Source of the DNA: JADHUC01 sp964617665
GTDB lineage: Bacteria; Planctomycetota; Planctomycetia; Pirellulales; Pirellulaceae
Assembly: GCA_964617665.1 (NCBI GenBank)
Contig: CAZUAH010000650.1
Span: 1 to 7,496, forward strand
DNA: 7,496 nt
Direction of reading: 5' to 3'
The translations under genes were made by a program, and so were the position numbers. The notes under the pieces were generated by a model. That model was not told where the DNA came from, ran no database searches, and saw only the letters and a list, made by a program, of their open reading frames with translations. This document shows, one piece after another, positions 1 through 6,267 of this stretch (position 1 is its first letter; each line of letters opens with the position of its first letter).

Positions 1-263
1 GACTGATTCTCTTGCTCCTCAGGCCCCTGCTGACCGTTTCAGCAGCGTGAGCCTTCCGCTTGCAGAGCCTCGAACGCACCCCGAAATTCTCGTGCGGCGA
101 GCGAAGCAAAGCGGCGGAGTTTGCCGAACGGAGGGTTTTGCGCTCGCGTTGTGTGCTGAACAAGCGGAATGAGTTTCGCTCAATGTGATTTCTCATTCAC
201 AGCGCGTCGCCGCTCCTCTTTCGCTTCGTCACAAGATTTTTTCTTGAAAGTGAGTATTGTTTG
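1..263. other. Gene-free leader region upstream of the helicase gene
   Basis: No recognisable gene is seen here. One forward frame is open from the window edge to a TGA at 170-172 (about 56 codons). Its translation is not recognisable and could equally be the tail of a gene outside the window or chance. The stretch holds several small inverted repeats: 27-45; GAATGAG (167-173) with CTCATTC (192-198); TGAG (170-173) with CTCA (179-182), which competes for the same bases; and CAAGA (232-236) with TCTTG (242-246) around a T-tract. The last three lie directly before the helicase start and may be part of its untranslated leader. No clear -35/-10 pair was found. Confidence 0.4.
27..45. other. Short perfect hairpin in the upstream gene-free region
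   Basis: CTGCTGA (27-33) and TCAGCAG (39-45) are perfect reverse complements separated by the five-base loop CCGTT. A 7-bp stem this close to the window edge could be the tail-end structure of a gene lying to the left. No T-run follows on the plus strand, so it is not a convincing intrinsic terminator. The arms alone are seen; any function is inference. Confidence 0.3.
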
Positions 264-1544
264 ATGAGTTTTGAGAAACTTGGCCTTTCGCGATCGCTTC
301 TTCGGGCGGTCCGCGCCGAGGGTTACCGAAAGGCCACACCTATTCAATCGCAGGCCATTCCCACAGTGTTGGAGGGCCGCGATCTGATGGGTTGCGCCCA
401 AACCGGAACGGGCAAAACTGCCGCATTTGCCCTGCCGACACTGCATCGACTTTGCGCTAGCAGTTGCCAGCGGCGCGAGGCCAGCAACGGACGACGCAGC
501 GCCCGTCGCCGTCCGATCCGATCGCTCATCCTGGCGCCAACACGCGAATTGGCAGCCCAGATCGAAACGAGTTTTCGCGTCTATGGCAAGTTCACCGGTC
601 TACGATGCACGGTCGTGTATGGCGGCGTAAGCCAGAGACCGCAGGTGCGAGACCTCCAGGCAGGTGTGGACATCCTGGTCGCGACGCCTGGCCGATTGCT
701 GGACTTGATGAACCAAGGATACATCGACCTGACGAACGTCGAGATTCTGATTCTCGACGAAGCTGACCAGATGCTTGACATGGGTTTCCTTCCCGATCTG
801 CGACGCATCGTCGCTGCGGTTCCGCGTCGCGACCAGACGTTGATGTTTTCCGCGACGATGCCCGATCAAATCCGCCAGTTGGCCACCCGGTGGCTACGCG
901 ATCCGAAATACGTTCAAGTCACCCCGTCTGCCACGCCTATCGAGCAGGTGGACCAGTCGGTCTACTTTGTTGAATCGCGACACAAGCCAGAGTTGCTCGT
1001 GCATTTTCTGCAAAACACTCCGTTCACGCGCACGCTGGTCTTCGCTCGCACAAAACACGGCGCCGACAAGATCGTCAAGCGGCTCGTACGATCGGGGATT
1101 CGCGCTGCGGCTATTCACGGCAACAAGAGCCAAAACGTCCGTACGCGCACACTGCAGCAATTCAAATCCCATCGGCCGCCGGTCTTGGTCGCCACCGACA
1201 TCGCAGCGCGCGGACTTGACGTCGAAGGCATCTCGCATGTGATCAACTACGAACTGCCTGAAGTCCCTGAAATCTATGTTCACCGCATCGGCCGCACGGG
1301 CCGCGCCGGAGCGACCGGTATTGCTACGTCGTTCTGCGGTGGCGACGAACGCAGTCGACTGCAGCGGATCGAACGCCTCACTCGCCGTACAATCCCAGTC
1401 GAACATCGTCAGCCCGAGTACTCGCAGCCATCGCAGCAGTCCTCAAATGCATCGCAGACCCCACCATCGCGCCCACCGCAAGCCCGGCGAAGATCACGAC
1501 CAAACAAGAAAAGCCGCCGCTCAAGATCGAATCGTCCCGTGTGA
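264..1544 (+). CDS. rhlE: ATP-dependent DEAD-box RNA helicase, RhlE type
   Basis: A 426-residue cytoplasmic RNA helicase that remodels RNA with ATP. Relatives act in ribosome assembly, RNA turnover and cold adaptation. All core motifs are intact: Q motif with TPIQ (25-28), Walker A AQTGTGKT (45-52), PTRELA (92-97), GG (120-121), TPGR (141-144), DEAD (165-168), SAT (196-198), TDIAARGLD (311-319) and HRIGRTGR (340-347). The N-terminus, starting MSFEKLGLS, closely matches the E. coli RhlE opening, which supports the ATG at 264. A TTG at 261 is an alternative that adds one residue. The ribosome-binding site is weak (AAGTGAG about 8 bases upstream). Two decorations stand out: an Arg-rich insert between motifs I and Ia (about 64-84), and a low-complexity Ser/Gln/Pro tail (about 383-404) ending in an Arg/Lys/Ser-rich stretch (407-424), probably for extra RNA contact. 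It is convergent with the next gene and shows no operon partner. Confidence 0.96.
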   Translation: MSFEKLGLSRSLLRAVRAEGYRKATPIQSQAIPTVLEGRDLMGCAQTGTGKTAAFALPTLHRLCASSCQRREASNGRRSARRRPIRSLILAPTRELAAQIETSFRVYGKFTGLRCTVVYGGVSQRPQVRDLQAGVDILVATPGRLLDLMNQGYIDLTNVEILILDEADQMLDMGFLPDLRRIVAAVPRRDQTLMFSATMPDQIRQLATRWLRDPKYVQVTPSATPIEQVDQSVYFVESRHKPELLVHFLQNTPFTRTLVFARTKHGADKIVKRLVRSGIRAAAIHGNKSQNVRTRTLQQFKSHRPPVLVATDIAARGLDVEGISHVINYELPEVPEIYVHRIGRTGRAGATGIATSFCGGDERSRLQRIERLTRRTIPVEHRQPEYSQPSQQSSNASQTPPSRPPQARRRSRPNKKSRRSRSNRPV

Positions 1545-1741
1545 GACGACTACCGCGACACTTGGGCACCCGCAGAGCGCCCTCTGGAACGAGAGCGCCG
1601 ACGCGGTGGGAAAATAGCCGGACCTCGCTCTTGTCGTTGACCCGGCCGGCCAGATTCTGGCGAACACCCTCGCGCTTCCTTGCGCTAGACGAGTTGGAAG
1701 AAGCGGGGCGGGATTCATTCTTAGAACCTGTCTCACCGTTC

Positions 1742-3259
1742 TCAGAGCCGCTCCCGATCTGGCAAGCTCTGGAGTTGGATCTTTCCCATGGCGTTTCGCG
1801 GAAGGGCATCGATGAAGACGACGCTCTTGGGAACCTTGAAACTGGCCAAGTGCTCCCGGCAGTAGTCCATCAACTCCTGCTCGTCGATGCGGTGCCCGAC
1901 GGCGGTGACGATGTATGCCTTGACCAGTTCGCCGCGACGCTTGTCCGGCACGCCGATCACGGCCGCTTCGCCAACCGCCGGATGTTCCACGAGGCAGTTG
2001 ATGACTTCCTGGGGATAGATATTGAACCCGCCGGAGATGATCAGTTCCTTGCCGCGTCCGCAAATGACCACATGGCCGTGCTCGTCGAAGCGCCCCAGAT
2101 CCCCCGTCTTGAACCAACCGTTTTGGAAGCTTTCCGCTGTCTTCTCCGGCTGTCGCCAGTACTCCTTCAGCACATTGGGACCTTTGATCTGGATCTCGCC
2201 TGCATCGTCGTCGGAAACCGGCAGGCCATTTTCGTCGACGATGCGCAAACGCACCCCGGGCAGCGGTCGGCCGACCGTGCCTTGAATTCGCCCGCCCTCG
2301 TACAGATTGGACGTGATCATTGCGGTTTCTGACATACCGTAGCGTTCCAGAATCTGGTGGCCGTAGACTGCTTTGAAACGGTTGAACGTGTCCGGCGACA
2401 GGGGCGCTGACCCGGAGACGTACAGACGCATATGACTGGGGATTTCGGTGCCCTGATCCGCTGCTTCCAACAGCCGCTCGTACATCGTCGGGACTCCAAA
2501 GAACAGCGTACACCGCTCGCGGTTCAGTACGTCGCTCGCAATGTCAGCCTTGAAACGTGGCAGAAGAAAGGTCGTGCAGCCCGATGCCAGGGCACCGTGC
2601 AAGCCGTTACACAAGCCGTGGACGTGGAACAGCGGCAAGGTCAGAAGGAAGCGATCGTCTTCGGTCCATTGCCAACAGTGCAGGAGAGCAACGATGTTTG
2701 AGCCAAGGTTATCGTGGGTGAGCAGCGCCCCTTTCGAGCGTCCGGTAGTGCCGGAGGTGTAGACCATCAGCGCCGGATCGTCGCCGGTTACTGGTGCCAC
2801 GGAAATCCGGGCAGGTGCCGGCGTCGCGGTCAGTTCGCTGAAGGCAACGGTCCCCTCGCCGCCGCGGTCATCGGCCAGAAAGACGTGCTCCAAACACGGG
2901 AAACCATCGCGCAACGGCCGGAGCACCTCTAGGCGTTCACGGTCCGTGAGCAGCAGCTTCGGCTCGGCATCGCCAATCAGATGGTTCAACTCGCGGTCCC
3001 GGTACAGGAGGTTCATCGGGACGATGATGGCGCCCTGCTTCAGACCCGCCAGGTACCAGATCACCAACTCGTGGCAATTGCCCAAGTACATGGCCAGGCG
3101 GTCACCTTGGCGAACGCCGAAGCGATCGCGCAACGCAAACGCGGCGACGTCCGAGAGCCCATCGAGTTCGCCGAACGTAAGTGTCTTGCCGCCAAAGTCG
3201 ATCGCCGGCTTTTCCGCCCGGCCACGAAAACTGGATTGGAACAGTTCGATCAGGTTCAT
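1742..3259 (-). CDS. AMP-forming acyl-CoA synthetase, malonyl-CoA synthetase (MatB/ACSF3)-like
   Basis: A 505-residue class I adenylate-forming enzyme that activates a carboxylate with ATP and transfers it to CoA. Motifs seen: P-loop YTSGTTGRSKG (167-177), LPLFHVHGL (208-216), ERYGMSET (305-312), TGDLGR (385-390), hinge region GRGKELIISGGFNIYP (401-416), and PRNAMGKIQ (487-495) with catalytic Lys493. The length, the FHVHGL motif and the stretch ILERYGMSETAMITSN (303-318) resemble MatB/ACSF3 malonyl-CoA synthetases (about 500 residues) more than long-chain fatty acid ligases. The substrate is nevertheless inferred; another short or dicarboxylic acid is possible. Its start lies 15 bases after the symporter stop, with a GGAG Shine-Dalgarno 7 bases before ATG, so the two are almost certainly co-transcribed. 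It is the last gene of the operon. Confidence 0.95.
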   Translation of the reverse strand: MNLIELFQSSFRGRAEKPAIDFGGKTLTFGELDGLSDVAAFALRDRFGVRQGDRLAMYLGNCHELVIWYLAGLKQGAIIVPMNLLYRDRELNHLIGDAEPKLLLTDRERLEVLRPLRDGFPCLEHVFLADDRGGEGTVAFSELTATPAPARISVAPVTGDDPALMVYTSGTTGRSKGALLTHDNLGSNIVALLHCWQWTEDDRFLLTLPLFHVHGLCNGLHGALASGCTTFLLPRFKADIASDVLNRERCTLFFGVPTMYERLLEAADQGTEIPSHMRLYVSGSAPLSPDTFNRFKAVYGHQILERYGMSETAMITSNLYEGGRIQGTVGRPLPGVRLRIVDENGLPVSDDDAGEIQIKGPNVLKEYWRQPEKTAESFQNGWFKTGDLGRFDEHGHVVICGRGKELIISGGFNIYPQEVINCLVEHPAVGEAAVIGVPDKRRGELVKAYIVTAVGHRIDEQELMDYCREHLASFKVPKSVVFIDALPRNAMGKIQLQSLPDRERL

Positions 3260-3274
3260 GGTCTTGCTCCGATA

Positions 3275-4801
3275 TCATGTCCCGAAGACGCGATTCAGAT
3301 GCTCCTCGGGAGGAGTCTTGTCGCGTGTCAATCCACTGATAATCAGGTAGGCAATCAGGGAGACGACGAAGGACGGAATGATCTCGTGTACGTCGTACGG
3401 GGCGGGGAGCCGGGATTTGACAAACAGTCTCCAACCGACGCAGCAGATCATGCCGATCAGCATGGAATAGAAAGCTCCGTGACCAGTTCCCCAACGCAGA
3501 TAAAGGCCGCCAAAAACGGCTGGGAAAAAACTGGCCGCAAACACGGCCCCGGAGAATGCCGTCAACTCGACAATCCCTGCCGGACGCAGCACTGCAATCA
3601 GGAAGACGATTGCGCAGTAAGCCACCATCGTCCATTTCGTCCCAGTCACAACCTCTGTCTCGGACATCGGCTGAAACACGCGCAACATGTCCCCAACAAA
3701 GGCCGTGCCGACGATCAGCGTCACGGACGCAAGGGAAGACATGCCTGCTGCAAACAACCCTGCCATGCAAATGCCGCTCAACAGCGGGCTGCCACATTTC
3801 GCGAGCATGGTTCCGATGACTTCGTCCGTGTTATTGACCAGAAAGGCTGCTTCCTGTTCGGTGGTCATCCCGTGGACCAGTGCCCCCAGTCCCATGACAC
3901 ACACCAGCGAGATCCCCAACAGGATTGGCGTCGCAATCATCGCGAACTTCATGCTTCTCGCGTTGTCCACGGAATAGAAGCGGATCAGACATCTCGGTTC
4001 GGCAATCTGCTTCATGCCTACGGCCAGCCCAATACCCAGGATGTACGTGAAAGAGACAAGACTGCAGAAGGTCACAAGACCATCGCCCATGGGCACGGGG
4101 TTGTCGCCCGCCGTCACATGCGTCACATCGGCCACTCGTGCCATCAGCGGCTCGAAGCCGCCGACGTAGACCACCGGGATCAGTACCATGATGATCGCCA
4201 CAACGAACATCATGAGGCCCTGAATTGCGTCGACCCACAGCACGCTGTACATACCACCGCAAACGGTGTAAGCGCAGGTCACAAAGATGATCAGAAAGGC
4301 GCCGTATGCGTATGGGAGCTGCAGAATGGACTCCAATAAGTGTGCACAGCCTTTGGCAATACCCGCCATGTACCACATGGTCGCGAACAAAATCACGACC
4401 GCAGACAGTACACGTATCGCCTTGGACAGTTCGCTCTTGTATCGGAAGTCGAAGTAGTCGGGAATCGTCACGGATCCAATGGCTGCGGTCTGCCTTCGCA
4501 ACCTGGGTCCCAGAACAAGCCACGAAATCATGCAGAGCACGGTCCAGAAGATGCCAACCCACGCCCAACATAGGCCGGCTTTGAATGCATGCCCCGCCTG
4601 TCCGATGTAAGTATTTGTGCTAATGAACGTGGAGAAGAAGGCCAACGAGATGACCCATCCAGGTATTTCACGCTTCGCAACGAAATACTCCTTCACGCCT
4701 CTGGATGCCCGCTTTTGGAACCACCACCCGGCGCTCAAACAGAACACGCTGTAGATGCCCATCAGCAGCAGTACGATCCAGTTGTCCGCCAAGTATTCCA
4801 T
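3275..4801 (-). CDS. Sodium:solute symporter (SSS family), probable carboxylate importer
   Basis: A 508-residue inner-membrane transporter that uses the Na+ gradient to import a solute. The protein is hydrophobic throughout, with about 13 likely membrane segments, the usual number for this family. Family hallmarks are visible: AFFSTFISTNTYIGQAG (54-70) in the second membrane segment; GGMYSVLWVDAIQG (182-195), matching the family signature before an intramembrane Asp-Gln; and GLFAAGMSSLASV (348-360), where paired Ser residues line the sodium site in characterised relatives such as PutP. The ATG at 4801 is preferred because it opens with a typical MEYLADNW amphipathic start; a GTG at 4819 would add six residues. 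The ribosome-binding site is weak (AGAGA about 8 bases upstream). It sits 15 bases before an acyl-CoA synthetase and downstream of a tiny membrane-protein gene. That suggests a carboxylate substrate, but the substrate cannot be read from sequence. Confidence 0.95.
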   Translation of the reverse strand: MEYLADNWIVLLLMGIYSVFCLSAGWWFQKRASRGVKEYFVAKREIPGWVISLAFFSTFISTNTYIGQAGHAFKAGLCWAWVGIFWTVLCMISWLVLGPRLRRQTAAIGSVTIPDYFDFRYKSELSKAIRVLSAVVILFATMWYMAGIAKGCAHLLESILQLPYAYGAFLIIFVTCAYTVCGGMYSVLWVDAIQGLMMFVVAIIMVLIPVVYVGGFEPLMARVADVTHVTAGDNPVPMGDGLVTFCSLVSFTYILGIGLAVGMKQIAEPRCLIRFYSVDNARSMKFAMIATPILLGISLVCVMGLGALVHGMTTEQEAAFLVNNTDEVIGTMLAKCGSPLLSGICMAGLFAAGMSSLASVTLIVGTAFVGDMLRVFQPMSETEVVTGTKWTMVAYCAIVFLIAVLRPAGIVELTAFSGAVFAASFFPAVFGGLYLRWGTGHGAFYSMLIGMICCVGWRLFVKSRLPAPYDVHEIIPSFVVSLIAYLIISGLTRDKTPPEEHLNRVFGT

Positions 4802-4859
4802 TGTCCGATCTCTGCACACGTTCGCATTGAAGCTAGTACTCTGTCGCCGCTTAATTCCA

Positions 4860-4936
4860 GGGTGGCCGGGGTTGGAGGGTGTAGCCCGAAACCCCGGGGC
4901 TTCCTTCGCTTACGCTCAGTCCAGCCCCGGCCACCC
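4860..4936. repeat. REP-like palindromic intergenic repeat
   Basis: Arms at 4860-4876 and 4920-4936 are reverse complements over 17 bases with one T/G mismatch at 4872/4924, giving a GC-rich stem built on GGGTGGCCGGGG. The 43-base centre contains a self-complementary CCCCGGGG and the string CTTCCTTCGCTTACGCTCAG. It lies in the spacer between the small membrane protein and the symporter, both on the reverse strand, so the transcript would carry a strong hairpin 63 bases or more before the symporter start. From memory, similar strings recur between genes in planctomycete genomes; only one copy lies in this window. It is not an intrinsic terminator on the operon strand, because no U-run follows. 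Confidence 0.65.
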
Positions 4937-4985
4937 AACCCGAATCCCTAGGTCTGACAAACTACTAGGGCCATGCGCAAACTGC

Positions 4986-5099
4986 CTACCGGTCCTCGCC
5001 CTCTTTCCCGATATCTACCTTCATGCGCCAAACGATCAGCGCATTGACCAGCGCCAGAATGAGAATGCCCCAATAAGCCACGCCCGTTAGAAAATCCAT
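4986..5099 (-). CDS. 37-residue single-span membrane protein, putative symporter accessory subunit
   Basis: Found by reading the reverse strand. ATG at 5099 opens a 37-codon frame ending in TAG, preceded by the best ribosome-binding site in the window (GAGAGGTG, 8 bases before ATG). The product starts MDFLTGVAYWGILILALV, forming one membrane segment at about residues 5-24 with a polar Asn19. A short charged tail follows (RMKVDIGKEGEDR, 25-37), whose Arg25 and Lys27 suggest a cytoplasmic C-terminus. It is the first gene of the operon, 184 bases before the symporter. Tiny single-span partners are known for other sodium-coupled transporters, for example MetS with MetP in Corynebacterium, and very short proteins are often encoded beside SSS symporters. 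A role in assembly or activity of the symporter is inferred. The alternative, a regulatory leader peptide, is less likely given its clean membrane-protein composition. Confidence 0.8.
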   Translation of the reverse strand: MDFLTGVAYWGILILALVNALIVWRMKVDIGKEGEDR

Positions 5100-5137
5100 A
5101 TTTGCCGCACCTCTCAAATAGATCCTTGCACGCGGCG

Positions 5138-5166
5138 AATCTAACTGATGCACGTTCCAGCGTCAA
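5138..5166 (-). promoter_or_regulatory. Putative sigma-70-type promoter of the small protein-symporter-ligase operon
   Basis: On the reverse strand TTGACG (5161-5166, five of six matches to the -35 consensus) is followed after 17 bases by TAGATT (5138-5143, four of six matches to -10). Transcription would start near 5131 and give a leader of roughly 30 bases that includes the strong ribosome-binding site of the small membrane-protein gene. The position and spacing fit, but promoter matches of this quality occur by chance. Confidence 0.4.
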
Positions 5167-5289
5167 CGAACGACCGTCCCCGTCGTCTCCGAAAGTCGGG
5201 GGCCCCTACTTACTGCGAAACGCCGCTGCTAACATGGGTCTGTGCCAGCTGGCCGTTGCTTATCCTTGTGACCTACGATTGGAGTGCCA

Positions 5290-6237
5290 ATGCCGCTTGA
5301 TCCGCAAGCCAGGAAGCTACTCGATCAGATCGCCGAGGCCGGTATACCGCCGTTCCACACGCTGACACCGCAGCAGGCGCGTGACCAGATGCTGATTGCC
5401 AGTCGCTTTGTGGGACCGCCGGAAGAGGTCCACGCTGTCGAGGACCGCGAAGTGCCCGGCCCTGTCGGGGCGATCCCGATTCGCGTTTACCGTCCACGTC
5501 AAGGCGATGCACTGCCTGCGGTGGTTTTCTTTCACGGTGGCTGCTGGCTGATGGGTGACATCCGGACGCACGATGTCTTTTGCCGTGCGATTGCGAATCG
5601 GTCCGGTGTGATCGTTGTTTCGGTCGACTACCGTCTGGCCCCAGAACACAAATATCCCGCCGCCACAGAAGATGCTTACGCCGCCACGCGCTGGGTGGCA
5701 GAGCATGCGGACACGATTGGCGCAGATCCGGAACGAATTGCGGTGATGGGTGACAGCGCCGGTGGCAATCTCGCAGCCGTTGTTGCCTTGATGGCACGCG
5801 AACGCGGCGGGCCATCGCTTGCCTTTCAGCTACTGCTCTATCCCATCACGGACTTCAGCTTCGACACTCCCTCGTATCGCGAGAATGCCACGGGGTTCCA
5901 CCTCACTCACAAAGATATGGTTTGGTCTTGGGGTCACTACTTGTCCAACGAGCTGGATGGGTATCAGCCCTATGCTTCGCCGATGCGAGCTGACGACCTA
6001 CGCGGTTTACCGCCGGCATTTGTCCTGACCGCCGAGTACGACCCGCTGCGGGACGAAGGCGAGGCCTATGCGCGGAAGCTTGAGGACGCGGGCGTTCCGG
6101 TCGGGCTGAAACGCTACGCGGGTATGATCCACGGTTTTGTCCGACGAACCGACCTATTGGACAAGGCCCGTGAGGCTCTGGACGATGTCGCCACCGCGCT
6201 CAGCGAGGCCCTCAGTACTTCGTCGGACGCAAGCTGA
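5290..6237 (+). CDS. Alpha/beta-hydrolase esterase, hormone-sensitive lipase family
   Basis: A 315-residue carboxylic-ester hydrolase, the usual length for bacterial family IV esterases, with no signal peptide, so probably cytoplasmic. The catalytic triad is complete: Ser156 in GDSAGGN (154-160), Asp251 in EYDPLRDE (249-256) and His281 in MIHGF (279-283). The oxyanion-hole motif reads HGGCW (82-86) where the family norm is HGGGW/F, so Cys85 replaces a Gly. The N-terminal 45 residues form the helical cap expected for the family (MPLDPQARKLLDQIAEAG). The ATG at 5290 is preferred because GGAG (5281-5284) sits 5 bases before it; the in-frame GTG at 5284 overlaps that ribosome-binding site. It is divergent from the transporter operon across about 190 bases and convergent with the next gene. 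The natural ester is unknown. Confidence 0.94.
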   Translation: MPLDPQARKLLDQIAEAGIPPFHTLTPQQARDQMLIASRFVGPPEEVHAVEDREVPGPVGAIPIRVYRPRQGDALPAVVFFHGGCWLMGDIRTHDVFCRAIANRSGVIVVSVDYRLAPEHKYPAATEDAYAATRWVAEHADTIGADPERIAVMGDSAGGNLAAVVALMARERGGPSLAFQLLLYPITDFSFDTPSYRENATGFHLTHKDMVWSWGHYLSNELDGYQPYASPMRADDLRGLPPAFVLTAEYDPLRDEGEAYARKLEDAGVPVGLKRYAGMIHGFVRRTDLLDKAREALDDVATALSEALSTSSDAS

Positions 6238-6267
6238 AAGTGGCGTGTCAGGCAGTCGGCCATACAA

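Noticed and set aside
1..120. Possible tRNA-like element around CCTCGAACGC
   Set aside because: A T-loop-like string is present, but no acceptor stem or anticodon arm pairs around it.
2..172. Forward open frame from the left edge as the tail of an upstream gene
   Set aside because: Fifty-six codons without recognisable content and with a hairpin inside; chance openness in GC-rich DNA is equally likely, so it is not called as a gene.
1573..1586. CAGAG/CTCTG hairpin in the convergent gap as a terminator
   Set aside because: The stem is only 5 bp with a CGCC loop and no T-run follows on either strand. A second weak repeat, AGAAC/GTTCT at 1723-1742, also lacks a T-run. No terminator can be supported in 1545-1741.
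1541..2332. A 263-codon forward open frame downstream of the helicase
   Set aside because: Most of it is antisense to the acyl-CoA synthetase and its translation shows no domain; no ribosome-binding site supports it.
1521..2513. A 330-codon reverse open frame in another frame of the ligase region
   Set aside because: Its Arg/Gly-rich translation is the out-of-frame reading of the ligase gene, which itself has all family motifs.
2981..4339. A 452-codon forward open frame antisense to the ligase and symporter
   Set aside because: It crosses the junction of two well-supported reverse-strand genes, is rich in His, Gln and Asp without any recognisable fold, and is a typical high-GC antisense shadow.
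4802..4819. GTG start at 4819 for the symporter
   Set aside because: It would add the polar residues MCRDRT before the natural MEYLADNW start; the internal ATG gives the family-typical N-terminus.
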